From Candidatus Hydrogenedentota bacterium (lineage in GTDB: Bacteria; Hydrogenedentota; Hydrogenedentia; Hydrogenedentales; SLHB01), in the NCBI GenBank assembly GCA_023384315.1, contig JAHDWY010000119.1, positions 1-9,458 on the forward strand: 9,458 bases of DNA. Direction: 5' to 3'. Below the pieces are notes generated by a model. It saw only the letters and a list, made by a program, of their open reading frames with translations. It had not been told where the DNA came from and searched no databases. The translations under genes were made by a program, and so were the position numbers. Shown piece by piece: positions 1-6,821 of the stretch. Every line of letters starts with the position of its first letter. The first letter of the stretch is position 1.

Positions 1-1868
1 CTGTTGACTGCAAATTCCATAGTGATCGTGAGGATCGTTCTGCCGTCGAAACCTACGGGCGATTCGAGGCGGAAGATGGCGGCGTGGTCCTTGCCAAACT
101 CGGGATCGACCGCCCAACCCGATTTGGGATCGTCGTCCAGCGCGGCGGCGATAGGAAGGCCCGTTTGTTCGAAGGTCGCGATGGGCTTGCTCAATTTTGC
201 TTCGACCGGATCTCCTTCGCCATTGGCTGGCGCGGCGATGACCTTGATCGAGGACAGAGCAAAATTCCCGTTCACGGCACGGCCTGGGCCGCCCTTGACG
301 AGGGCGTCGTCATGCAGGGCTTCCACACGGATTGACGTGATGCCTTTTAAATCGATCTTCGCAGTGAAGGTAAACGTATCGCTGTCCGGATTGGCGCCTT
401 CCGCGCGCAGGGAGCCGTCTTCGAGTTTTGTGAAATAAGCCCCACCCGCCGACGTGGCGTTGTCGATGGTGAGGAGACTCCACGGCGGTTGAAATGCCTG
501 CTTCTCGTCGCTCGCAAGCCACGCATCGAACCGTTCCGACAAGGCGCCCGTCTCGAAGGAAGTCAACTCCGCCGTCAACGGCGCGTGCTCTTTCTCAAAC
601 CGCGCGAGGGCTTGCTGGTGTGTGAGGTCGTCGACAGGGATCTCCAGGTTCGACCGCACCGTCTTCGTGAAGGTCGAGATCAGCCGGTAGTAGTCGTCCG
701 TGGGGATCGGATCGTACTTGTGATCGTGGCAGCGCGCGCAGCCGACCGTGAGGCCCAACATGGACGTGCCGATCGTGCGCGCCATGTCGTCGAGTTCGTC
801 GTAGCGTTCTTTCTCGACCTGGCTCTTCGTGATCTGCGTGGCATGCGTGCCCGCGCCAAGAAACCCCGTGGCCATCATGGCGAGGGGATTGTCCGGCGCG
901 TACTCGTCGCCCGCGATCTGCCATTTCACGAAGGTGTCGTAGGGCAAGTCTTCATTAAAGGCTTTGATGACGAAATCGCGGTAATGGTACGCATACTCGC
1001 GGTTGTAGTCCTGCTCGTACCCGTGGCTCTCCGCGAACCGCGCCAGGTCCAGCCAGTGCCGCGCCCAACGTTCGCCGTAGCGAGGGCTAGCCAGCAGTTC
1101 GTCAATGAGTTTGTCGTAGGCATTGGGATCGGGATCGTTGACAAATGCGTCGACCGCCTCAGGCGTGGGCGGTAAGCCGATGAGATCCAGGTAGGCGCGG
1201 CGGATGAGCGTGCGGCGGTCGGCCTCCCCATTCGGCTCCACGCCATTGGCCTCCAGTTTGGCGAGAATGAACCGGTCGATGTCGCCGCGCGGCCAGGATG
1301 CGTCCCCGACGGACGGGGGCGCGTGTTCGACCGGTTTCACGAAGGCCCAGTGCCGCTCGTATTTCGCGCCCTGGTCGATCCAACGTCCAATGAGATCAAT
1401 TTCCTTGGCCGTCAGGGTCTTGTGGGAATCCGCCGGCGGCATCTTGTCCACCGCATCTGCAGTGGTGATGCGTTGCCACAACGTGCTCGCCGCACGATCC
1501 CCAGGGACCAGCGCGGCCCGGCCCGACTTGAGTGCCGCGTGCGCGCCCTCTTCCGTGTCCAGCCGGAGATTGGCCTTGCGTTGCTCTTCGTCTGGCCCGT
1601 GGCATGCGAAGCAGTTGTTGGAAAGGATGGGCCGGATATCCCGGCTGTAGCTGATCGTATCCGGCGAGGCGGTCACCTCCGCTGCAACCCGTTTGATGCG
1701 TTCTTGCAAGGCATGCAGCAGCGTCGCCCGTTCCTGCGCGTCGTCCGTGAGGGCATCCAGCATAGCGGACGCATCCCCCGCGGGATCTGCGGAGGCGAAA
1801 ACGGAACACGCCATCAAGGCGCAAACGGACAGAGTACGCCCACTTTGAGGTAAGACCGATACCTTCAT
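1..1868 (-). CDS. Secreted planctomycete-type cytochrome c protein (PSCyt1 + DUF1549), 3' end beyond left edge
   Basis: The minus-strand frame stays open from the ATG at 1868 to the left edge, giving 622 codons with no stop, so the gene is partial. Residues 1-28 look like a signal peptide: Lys and Arg near the start, a hydrophobic stretch at 13-25 and an A-S-A cleavage site. A class I cytochrome c motif, C86-F-A-C89-H90, lies in the PSCyt1 domain (about 72-170), with a possible Met axial ligand at 143 (K-M-P-P). The DUF1549 domain spans about 195-405 and holds the family signature G-C-A-R-C-H-D-H-K-Y-D-P at 376-387, a second CxxCH (C377, C380, H381). Residues 465-620 look like the beta-rich insert usual in this family (G-G-P-G-R at 526-530, then N-G-N-F at 533-536). 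The expected DUF1553 half would lie beyond base 1. Members are exported and presumed heme-binding, but the reaction is not established. An in-frame ATG three codons upstream (1877) is an alternative start; neither has a strong ribosome binding site. Confidence 0.9.
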   Translation of the reverse strand, partial: MKVSVLPQSGRTLSVCALMACSVFASADPAGDASAMLDALTDDAQERATLLHALQERIKRVAAEVTASPDTISYSRDIRPILSNNCFACHGPDEEQRKANLRLDTEEGAHAALKSGRAALVPGDRAASTLWQRITTADAVDKMPPADSHKTLTAKEIDLIGRWIDQGAKYERHWAFVKPVEHAPPSVGDASWPRGDIDRFILAKLEANGVEPNGEADRRTLIRRAYLDLIGLPPTPEAVDAFVNDPDPNAYDKLIDELLASPRYGERWARHWLDLARFAESHGYEQDYNREYAYHYRDFVIKAFNEDLPYDTFVKWQIAGDEYAPDNPLAMMATGFLGAGTHATQITKSQVEKERYDELDDMARTIGTSMLGLTVGCARCHDHKYDPIPTDDYYRLISTFTKTVRSNLEIPVDDLTHQQALARFEKEHAPLTAELTSFETGALSERFDAWLASDEKQAFQPPWSLLTIDNATSAGGAYFTKLEDGSLRAEGANPDSDTFTFTAKIDLKGITSIRVEALHDDALVKGGPGRAVNGNFALSSIKVIAAPANGEGDPVEAKLSKPIATFEQTGLPIAAALDDDPKSGWAVDPEFGKDHAAIFRLESPVGFDGRTILTITMEFAVN

Positions 1869-2003
1869 GGCGTCCATAGTCCCAAGAGATGCCCCAGAAA
1901 GTCAATAAATCGGCTGGTTTGCATTGAACGCCACCAACCCATCGGATACAATTCGCGATACTTTATTCCGAGACCGAATTTCCTTCAGGAGCCAACCTAA
2001 GTT
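1869..2003. other. Divergent intergenic region
   Basis: These 135 bases separate the divergent starts of the PSCyt1/DUF1549 gene (minus) and the hldE-like gene (plus). A good candidate promoter faces right (see 1924-1952). I looked for a leftward promoter and saw only poor matches, so control of the cytochrome gene is unresolved. Confidence 0.7.
1924..1952 (+). promoter_or_regulatory. Candidate sigma70-type promoter for the hldE-like gene
   Basis: TTGAAC (1924-1929) and TACAAT (1947-1952) are separated by exactly 17 bases. The -35 matches consensus at 4 of 6 positions and the -10 at 5 of 6. Transcription would start near 1959, giving a leader of about 45 bases. An AGGAG Shine-Dalgarno element at 1987-1991 sits 12 bases before the ATG, a slightly long gap. 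Assigned by eye; no transcript evidence. Confidence 0.5.
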
Positions 2004-3479
2004 ATGGACTTACAGCGGTATCGCGATTTGCTGTCGCGTTTTGAGAAGGCCCGCGTCTTGGTTGTGGGCGACATTTATCTGGACGAGAACGTCCGCGGGG
2101 TGGTGACGGGGATCAGCCTGGAAGCGCCGATTCCGGTGTATGAAGTGCACGAGCGGCGGTACAACCCCGGCGCGGCGGGGAATGCGGCGTGCAACGTGGC
2201 GGCTCTGGGCGCGAAGACGTACATGGTGGGCTACGTGGGCCAGGATACGAACGCGGACATCGTCCGGCGGGAGTTCGAGGTCCGGAACGTGGACACGTCC
2301 GGGCTGGTGGTTCATCCAACGCGCGCGACCAACACCTACGGCAAGCTCCGGGCCGGCGGGTTCAACATCCCCACGCAGGAGATCCTCCGCACCGATACGC
2401 CCACGCCGGTGTTCATCGAAGGCGAGGTCGAAGACCAGATCATCGCGAATATCAAAGCCCGTGCGCCGGAAGTGGACGCCATCGTGGTGACGGACCAGGT
2501 CTGCTCCGTAGCGACAGAGCGGGTCTTGCGCGAGGTGGTCGAAATCGCCAAGAAACACAATCTGATTACCGTGGGCGATTCCCGGTCCCGCGCGGGGGCC
2601 TTCAAGAGTTTCGACATCATCGTACCCAACGACCGCGAAGCGGGAATTGGCGCGGGGATCGACGTGGTCGACGAAAAGACCCTCCACGCTGCGGGCAAGA
2701 AGCTCTTGGGCATCTGCAAAAACGCCGTCGTGACCCGTGGCGCCCAGGGGATTACCGTTTTCGCCGCGGACGGCAGCGTCACGGATGTGCCTATCACCAT
2801 CGCCCCGGACGCAGTCGTGGATGTGACCGGTGCGGGCGACACAGTGACCGCTGCGGTGACGGTGACCACGGTTGCGGGAGGAACTCTTGCCGAGGCGGCC
2901 GTGGTTGGAAACACCGCTGCGGGGGTAGCCGTGGCCCAGGAAGGCGTCGTAACCGTACCGAAAGCCCAGTTGGAGCGCGCGTTATTCAGCAAAGGCGGGC
3001 CTGCCAAGCTAAAAAGTATCAACGAGTTAAAGGAGATTGTCACGAAACTCCGCGCGGCTGGCAAAAAGATCGTCTGGACCAACGGCTGTTTCGATATCGT
3101 TCATATCGGCCACATCACGTATCTCCAGAAAGCCGCATCATTGGGCGATGTCCTGATAGTGGGGTTGAACACCGATGAATCCGTACGCAGTGTGAAAGGG
3201 CCCGGAAGGCCTATCGTTCCGGAAGCGGAACGGGCGGCGGTATTGGCCGCGCTGGAGTGCGTGGGCTATGTCGTACTGTTCTCAGAGCCTTCGCCCATGC
3301 CCTATCTCGAGGCATTGCGGCCGGATGTCTACGCGAAGGGCGGCGACTACACACTGGATACCATCGTGCAAGAAGAGCGGCGGCTTGTCGAGGGTTATGG
3401 CGGGGGGATTGCAATCCTTCCTGGGGTAGAGGGTCGTTCGACGACCAATATCATCGCGCGCATCACGAATGATGCGTAG
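2004..3479 (+). CDS. hldE: HldE-like bifunctional sugar kinase / nucleotidyltransferase
   Basis: The 491-residue product has the two-domain layout and length of HldE (RfaE; 477 residues in E. coli). HldE makes ADP-heptose for the lipopolysaccharide inner core in the cytoplasm: the N-terminal kinase phosphorylates heptose 7-phosphate at C1 and the C-terminal domain transfers AMP from ATP. The PfkB/ribokinase-type kinase spans about 1-325, with V-G-D-I-Y-L-D at 20-26, the sugar-contact stretch G-A-A-G-N-A-A-C-N at 56-64, N209-x-x-E212, and the anion-hole/catalytic motif D-V-T-G-A-G-D-T at 273-280 (base Asp279). The nucleotidyltransferase spans about 338-491, with T-N-G-C-F-D at 359-364, H-I-G-H at 367-370, K-G-G-D-Y at 445-449 and S-T-T-N-I-I at 479-484. 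One departure is that the D-Y-A-K-G stretch of E. coli HldE reads D-Q-V-C-S at 164-168. No other heptose gene is in the window, so the exact sugar is inferred from domain order. Start set by AGGAG at 1987-1991. Confidence 0.88.
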   Translation: MDLQRYRDLLSRFEKARVLVVGDIYLDENVRGVVTGISLEAPIPVYEVHERRYNPGAAGNAACNVAALGAKTYMVGYVGQDTNADIVRREFEVRNVDTSGLVVHPTRATNTYGKLRAGGFNIPTQEILRTDTPTPVFIEGEVEDQIIANIKARAPEVDAIVVTDQVCSVATERVLREVVEIAKKHNLITVGDSRSRAGAFKSFDIIVPNDREAGIGAGIDVVDEKTLHAAGKKLLGICKNAVVTRGAQGITVFAADGSVTDVPITIAPDAVVDVTGAGDTVTAAVTVTTVAGGTLAEAAVVGNTAAGVAVAQEGVVTVPKAQLERALFSKGGPAKLKSINELKEIVTKLRAAGKKIVWTNGCFDIVHIGHITYLQKAASLGDVLIVGLNTDESVRSVKGPGRPIVPEAERAAVLAALECVGYVVLFSEPSPMPYLEALRPDVYAKGGDYTLDTIVQEERRLVEGYGGGIAILPGVEGRSTTNIIARITNDA

Positions 3480-3490
3480 GGTAACGGAGT

Positions 3491-3518
3491 TTGCAATTCT
3501 TGGGAACTGTGCTAGACT
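3491..3518 (+). promoter_or_regulatory. Candidate extended -10 promoter for the small exported protein
   Basis: TTGCAA (3491-3496) and TAGACT (3513-3518) lie 16 bases apart. Each matches 4 of 6 consensus positions, and TG at 3510-3511 forms an extended -10. This would let the 3551 gene be transcribed separately from the upstream gene, which ends 71 bases before it. No terminator hairpin is visible in that gap, so read-through is also possible. Confidence 0.4.
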
Positions 3519-3550
3519 GACGAGCAAAGATTATTGACAGGAGAGGGGCC

Positions 3551-4096
3551 ATGAGCTTGAATCGACGGATATCAACAGGGTTGCTCGCAGCCGTCTTGGC
3601 AAGCTGCGGGATTTTCACAGCGGTCGCGCAGGAAGCCAACAAAGAACTCGTTGATGCTCAAGATCCATTTATCCTGAATCCGCCGTCCACTTCCCTGGAG
3701 CCAGTCGGCGAGGTGGAATTGCCGCCGGCGAACACGGCCCTGGACGAACGGCCCCGGGCGGCCCGGGTGAGCACACCGGACGAGCCCGAAGAGGCAACAG
3801 CTGAGGGTTCGGCGGTGCGGACGGAGCGGCCCGAACGGCCGACCCCCAAGAACGTCACGCGTATCGACAACGATCCCAAGCGCAAGCGGAGTGTGCAGCC
3901 ATCAGCCGTCATCAAGGCACAGTTGGCTCCGTGGGGATACACGCGGCGCTATCTCGAAGGGGACATCGCGGAACCCGAACATCCGTTTGGTTCGGGCCAG
4001 CAGCCCGGAATTGGCGGGCTGAACAGACCGAACCAGGACCGCGGTCAGATCAGCCTGCGAGGCAGCCGCGGCCGCAGGGATCGCGACGAAGATTAG
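3551..4096 (+). CDS. Exported low-complexity protein of unknown function
   Basis: I do not recognise a family for this 181-residue protein. The N terminus is an export signal: Arg5-Arg6, then a hydrophobic stretch at about 10-25. Two cleavage modes fit. L-A-S-C at 16-19 matches a lipobox, which would make it a lipoprotein anchored at Cys19, though the hydrophobic run before it is short. A-V-A at 24-26 fits signal peptidase I. The rest is rich in Pro, Glu, Arg and Asp with few large hydrophobics, so it is probably disordered. The most protein-like segment is about 122-147, holding W-G-Y-T-R-R-Y at 128-134. The tail (about 168-181) is Gly/Arg/Asp-rich and ends R-D-R-D-E-D. Translation start is well supported: AGGAG at 3539-3543, seven bases before the ATG. 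It runs the same way as hldE and convergently with hslV. Confidence 0.72.
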   Translation: MSLNRRISTGLLAAVLASCGIFTAVAQEANKELVDAQDPFILNPPSTSLEPVGEVELPPANTALDERPRAARVSTPDEPEEATAEGSAVRTERPERPTPKNVTRIDNDPKRKRSVQPSAVIKAQLAPWGYTRRYLEGDIAEPEHPFGSGQQPGIGGLNRPNQDRGQISLRGSRGRRDRDED

Positions 4097-4131
4097 TGGC
4101 CCCGTACCGTATCGTATCCACAGCTGAAGGT

Positions 4132-4155
4132 GGCCGCGTCGGCATTGCAGCGGCC
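4132..4155. terminator. Possible bidirectional hairpin between convergent genes
   Basis: GGCCGC at 4132-4137 pairs with GCGGCC at 4150-4155 around a 12-base loop. It lies in the 63-base gap between the convergent ends of the exported-protein gene (4096) and hslV (4160). The stem is short and neither side has a clear U-tract, so it is a weak terminator candidate. Confidence 0.25.
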
Positions 4156-4159
4156 GTTC

Positions 4160-4693
4160 TTACAGCGTTTCCACGGTGATGTGGCTGTTGGTGTAAATGC
4201 AAATGTCAGCGGCGGTGGCCAGGGCTTCCCGCACGATCCCTTCCGCATCGAGACTGGAATGCTTTACGAGTACCCGCGCTGCGGAAAGCGCGTAGGCACC
4301 GCCGGAGCCAATGGCGATGATGCCATCGTCGGGTTGGATGACTTCACCGCTCCCCGCCACAATGAGGGACGCTTCTGCATCGCACACCGCGAGCAATGCT
4401 TCCAAGTTGCGCAGGTATTTGTCGGTTCGCCACTCTTTTCCCAGTTCCACTGCGGCGCGGACGAGATTCTTGTTGAACTCGTTGAGCTTGCCTTCGAATC
4501 GCTCGAAGAGCGTGAAGGCATCGGAGACAGCGCCCGCGAAACCGGCGAGGACGCGGCCATCGGCCAGGCGGCGGACCTTGACTGCGTGGTGCTTCATTAT
4601 GGTGTTGCCGAGGGTGACTTGTCCGTCCGCCCCGAGGGCAACTTGCCCGTCCTTCCGGACGCTGACGACCGTGGTGCCGTGAAAGGCGTTCAT
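4160..4693 (-). CDS. hslV: HslV (ClpQ), peptidase subunit of the HslUV ATP-dependent protease
   Basis: The 177-residue product is an HslV proteasome-beta-type threonine peptidase. HslV forms a dodecamer that degrades proteins unfolded by the HslU ATPase in the cytoplasm. A six-residue propeptide (M-N-A-F-H-G) precedes the catalytic Thr7, which becomes residue 1 on processing. Other active-site residues are in register with E. coli HslV in mature numbering: Asp17 (D23 here), Lys33 (K39) and Ser124 (S130, within I-G-S-G-G at 128-132). F-A-G at 52-54 and W-R-T-D at 88-91 are also family hallmarks, and length is normal. AAGGA on the minus strand (4700-4704) lies six bases before the ATG. The usual operon partner hslU is absent: the gene beyond the 3' end is convergent and unrelated, and the one upstream is divergent. 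No strong promoter was seen upstream; an AT-rich patch near 4730-4740 (TATAC on the minus strand) is possible. Confidence 0.95.
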   Translation of the reverse strand: MNAFHGTTVVSVRKDGQVALGADGQVTLGNTIMKHHAVKVRRLADGRVLAGFAGAVSDAFTLFERFEGKLNEFNKNLVRAAVELGKEWRTDKYLRNLEALLAVCDAEASLIVAGSGEVIQPDDGIIAIGSGGAYALSAARVLVKHSSLDAEGIVREALATAADICIYTNSHITVETL

Positions 4694-4783
4694 TGGATTT
4701 CCTTCGTGTTCGCGTCAGGCGCGTGTATAGTACGTCTAACACGCCAGTTTGCAGGCATTCCGGTATCTTCTCACCGCAATGCG

Positions 4784-4812
4784 TTCAGTTTCGAAAGGAC
4801 AGCTTCTATCAT
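4784..4812 (+). promoter_or_regulatory. Weak candidate promoter for the TPR membrane protein
   Basis: TATCAT (4807-4812) matches the -10 consensus at 5 of 6 positions. A poor -35, TTCAGT (4784-4789, 3 of 6), lies 17 bases upstream. The predicted leader to the ATG at 4878 is about 60 bases. It lies in the 184-base divergent region between hslV and this gene. Confidence 0.3.
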
Positions 4813-4877
4813 ATTTCGCGCTACCGGACCAAGTAACGGATGGCGTCCGGCGCTGAACATGAGGACATTGTACGACA

Positions 4878-5375
4878 ATGGATGAAGGCCGATCGACGAT
4901 ACTGGGCTTGCTGATTCTCGCAGGCTGCATCGGGCTCATGTGGCTCCGGGGGTACCGCCTGAGGCGCTCGTGGCGCAAGGGTATCGAGGCCCTGGAAGCC
5001 GGGGACATGCAAACCGCGGCAGCATGGCTACAGTCCTGCGTGAAGCAGTCGCCTTCTTGGGTGCCAGCCCGGCGATTGCTCGGACGGGCCTTGGTCGCGT
5101 CGAGCCGTTTCGAGGAAGCTGAGAAAAATTTGCGCTTGGCTGCGCAGTTCGAACCCCGCAACGCGGAGGGGTATCTGGAACTGGCGATGTTTCTGGCCAA
5201 TTGTCCGCCGGTGCGGCTGGACGAAGCCATCGATCAGCTTGCTAAGGCGATGGAATATGCCCCGCGATTGCGGCAAGAGGCGGACCGGATGCCGCAATTG
5301 GCTCCGCTGCGGGAGCATCCACGTTGGGCAGCAGTCGCCGGTGAAGTGGTGGCGAATCGCGCAAGTTCACAGTAG
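4878..5375 (+). CDS. Membrane-anchored TPR protein
   Basis: The 165-residue protein starts with one hydrophobic segment (about 7-23). A strongly basic stretch follows (R24 to K34, with R27, R29, R30, R33), so by the positive-inside rule the C-terminal part should face the cytoplasm. Residues 33-130 form two to three TPR-like helical pairs with small residues at TPR positions: A38-L39 with G42 and A47-A48 in the first, L68-G69-A71 with F78-A81 in the second, and a less regular third at about 97-130. The end, P-Q-L-A-P-L-R-E-H-P-R-W at 139-150, resembles the tail common in bacterial TPR proteins. TPRs bind other proteins; the partner is unknown. The ribosome binding site is weak (GAGG at 4861-4864, 13 bases before the ATG). 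It ends only 10 bases from the convergent gene at 5386. Confidence 0.82.
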   Translation: MDEGRSTILGLLILAGCIGLMWLRGYRLRRSWRKGIEALEAGDMQTAAAWLQSCVKQSPSWVPARRLLGRALVASSRFEEAEKNLRLAAQFEPRNAEGYLELAMFLANCPPVRLDEAIDQLAKAMEYAPRLRQEADRMPQLAPLREHPRWAAVAGEVVANRASSQ

Positions 5376-5385
5376 CGCGTCGAGC

Positions 5386-6681
5386 CTACTGGAGGAACTC
5401 GAGCAAAACCTCGACCGGAATCCCCAACACGCCCGCAACCAGCACGGAGGTAAGTGCTTTAAGGACCGTGGTCACACCTAAGTACGCCACGTAGTCGATG
5501 AATTCAAATTCGTAGAGGGCGTGCAGAATAAAATAGGCCGTGATGAGTCCAATACACGGGCAACTAAACAAGACCGACACGCCGACGCCAACCAGACCCG
5601 CGCTCACGAAGTCCTTTAGAAATTCCTCGTTCGGGAGTTTCTTCACAAGCAAGAGAGTCAGATACATGCCGGTTGCCGATTCGAGAAGAAGCAGTACAAC
5701 GACAATGGCCAGTTGAGCGATGGTGAACTGGGTAAAGTCGACCATCTCTTCGACCTTGAGGTCCAGCGGCTGAATCGCGTTGTAGAATTCCTGAGCACTG
5801 ACATAGCCCGATTGACGGTACACCTCGCCAGTCCAGGAGTCTTCGACGATGGTCGTTGGAATCTCGGTTACTTCATACCATGACGTGTTTTCGGGATCGG
5901 CTTCGGTATCGATCCGCACGCAGGTCCAGCCGTCGACCAAGTGAGCGATGCTGGGTTCCTTCCAGGTGTCCTGCATCATTTGGGTCGCGGCTTCGCTTTC
6001 GGAGTTGTAGAAGAAGTACAAGGTAGGCGCGAGCTTGTCGTAGGACGCGTTCATAGCCGTGTCATAGGAATTGAACCAATAGATCTCCTGCGGTGCAGCG
6101 GCGGGATCGGCCGCCGTTTGCGTTGCTGTGCCGCCTCCGCTGTCGGTCGATCCGCCGTCTTTACCGAAGAATAAAGGCAGCGCGATAAGCGCCAGGAGCA
6201 AGACCCCGCCGGCGACGCCGAGGCCGATGTAGAGCGGCTTGCGGTTCGGTTCCGCGACAGCCGGCGGAGGGGCCGCGTCCGGCTTCGGCGCAAAGAGATC
6301 GCCAAGACCCATGGGGTCTGCGCCACCCGTTCCGATCGGATCCATACTGAGGTCCATCGGATTGAACGCAATATCCTGGCCAGGGGCGTTCGGGTTGAAT
6401 ACCGGCGGGGGAGGGACCGGGGAAGTGGAGGCCGAAAGTTTCTGCAGGATTTTGTCCGCCCGGGGGTCGTTAAACTTCGACTTGAGCTTCAGGCAGATCT
6501 CGTGGGCTTCCTTGGGCCGGCCCAATTTCATCAGACACAGGGCCCTCGGATACATGACGTTCTTCGCGTCGGGAAACGCCGTGTCGAGCTTGTCGAGTAC
6601 CGTTAACGCTTCGGTGTAACGCTTGTCGCGGAACAACTCATCCGCGAGCTTGAACTTTCGTTGCGCCTCGCTGGAGTCCAT
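5386..6681 (-). CDS. Multidomain membrane protein: TPR, membrane segment, cysteine-less thioredoxin-like domain, C-terminal membrane segments
   Basis: I do not recognise a named family for this 431-residue protein. In order: a TPR-like domain (about 3-82), a Pro/Asp/Met-rich linker (about 85-148), membrane segment 1 (149-172), a Gly/Ser/Thr/Ala linker (173-197), a thioredoxin-like domain (about 198-305), then three more membrane segments (about 320-346, 358-388, 397-425). The thioredoxin assignment rests on a beta strand at 219-225, a strand at 252-258, I-P-T at 274-276 where thioredoxins carry a cis-proline, and T-G-E-V after it. The usual CxxC position reads N-S-E-S-E (226-230), so a redox role is unlikely and binding is more plausible. 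Basic residues flank the membrane segments (R147-K148, K347-K348), which fits cytoplasmic TPRs and a periplasmic thioredoxin-like domain. A C-P-C (374-376) lies inside the third membrane segment. A G-rich patch (GGGGA) seven bases before the ATG could serve as ribosome binding site. Confidence 0.85.
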   Translation of the reverse strand: MDSSEAQRKFKLADELFRDKRYTEALTVLDKLDTAFPDAKNVMYPRALCLMKLGRPKEAHEICLKLKSKFNDPRADKILQKLSASTSPVPPPPVFNPNAPGQDIAFNPMDLSMDPIGTGGADPMGLGDLFAPKPDAAPPPAVAEPNRKPLYIGLGVAGGVLLLALIALPLFFGKDGGSTDSGGGTATQTAADPAAAPQEIYWFNSYDTAMNASYDKLAPTLYFFYNSESEAATQMMQDTWKEPSIAHLVDGWTCVRIDTEADPENTSWYEVTEIPTTIVEDSWTGEVYRQSGYVSAQEFYNAIQPLDLKVEEMVDFTQFTIAQLAIVVVLLLLESATGMYLTLLLVKKLPNEEFLKDFVSAGLVGVGVSVLFSCPCIGLITAYFILHALYEFEFIDYVAYLGVTTVLKALTSVLVAGVLGIPVEVLLEFLQ

Positions 6682-6717
6682 ACTGGTATCCCCATAAACC
6701 CTTGCACCTGCCCGTTG

Positions 6718-6746
6718 ATTCTAACGGACAAGTGTCGAAATGTCAC
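6718..6746 (-). promoter_or_regulatory. Near-consensus sigma70-type promoter for the TPR/thioredoxin-like membrane protein
   Basis: On the minus strand GTGACA (6746-6741) and TAGAAT (6723-6718) each match consensus at 5 of 6 positions and are 17 bases apart. This is the best promoter match in the window. The start site would be near 6711, giving a leader of about 30 bases before the ATG at 6681. Confidence 0.6.
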
Positions 6747-6780
6747 TTTGCGCTAATTTCGTACCGAAACCTCAGGCTCC

Positions 6781-6790
6781 TGTGATACAT
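6781..6790 (+). promoter_or_regulatory. Weak extended -10 candidate for the penicillin-amidase-family gene
   Basis: TG at 6781-6782 followed by GATACAT at 6784-6790 resembles an extended -10. No good -35 stands 16-18 bases upstream. Transcription would begin near 6797, leaving a leader of about 25 bases. The same GATACA string occurs in the hldE promoter (1945-1950), which is suggestive only. Confidence 0.25.
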
Positions 6791-6821
6791 TCAATCCCGG
6801 AGCATCTGGATACTGCCCGCT

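Noticed and set aside
489..1853. Plus-strand open frames of 228 and 176 codons opposite the PSCyt1/DUF1549 gene
   Set aside because: The minus-strand frame carries both cytochrome-type motifs and the DUF1549 signature across this whole stretch. The plus-strand frames are Arg/Val-rich antisense shadows.
2189..3178. 329-codon plus-strand frame overlapping the hldE-like gene in another frame
   Set aside because: Highly Arg/Gly-rich translation with no recognisable motif. The overlapping frame is clearly the HldE-type enzyme.
4130..4885. 251-codon plus-strand frame opposite hslV
   Set aside because: Antisense to a canonical HslV with all catalytic residues; no motif in the plus frame. It would also overlap the start of the TPR gene at 4878.
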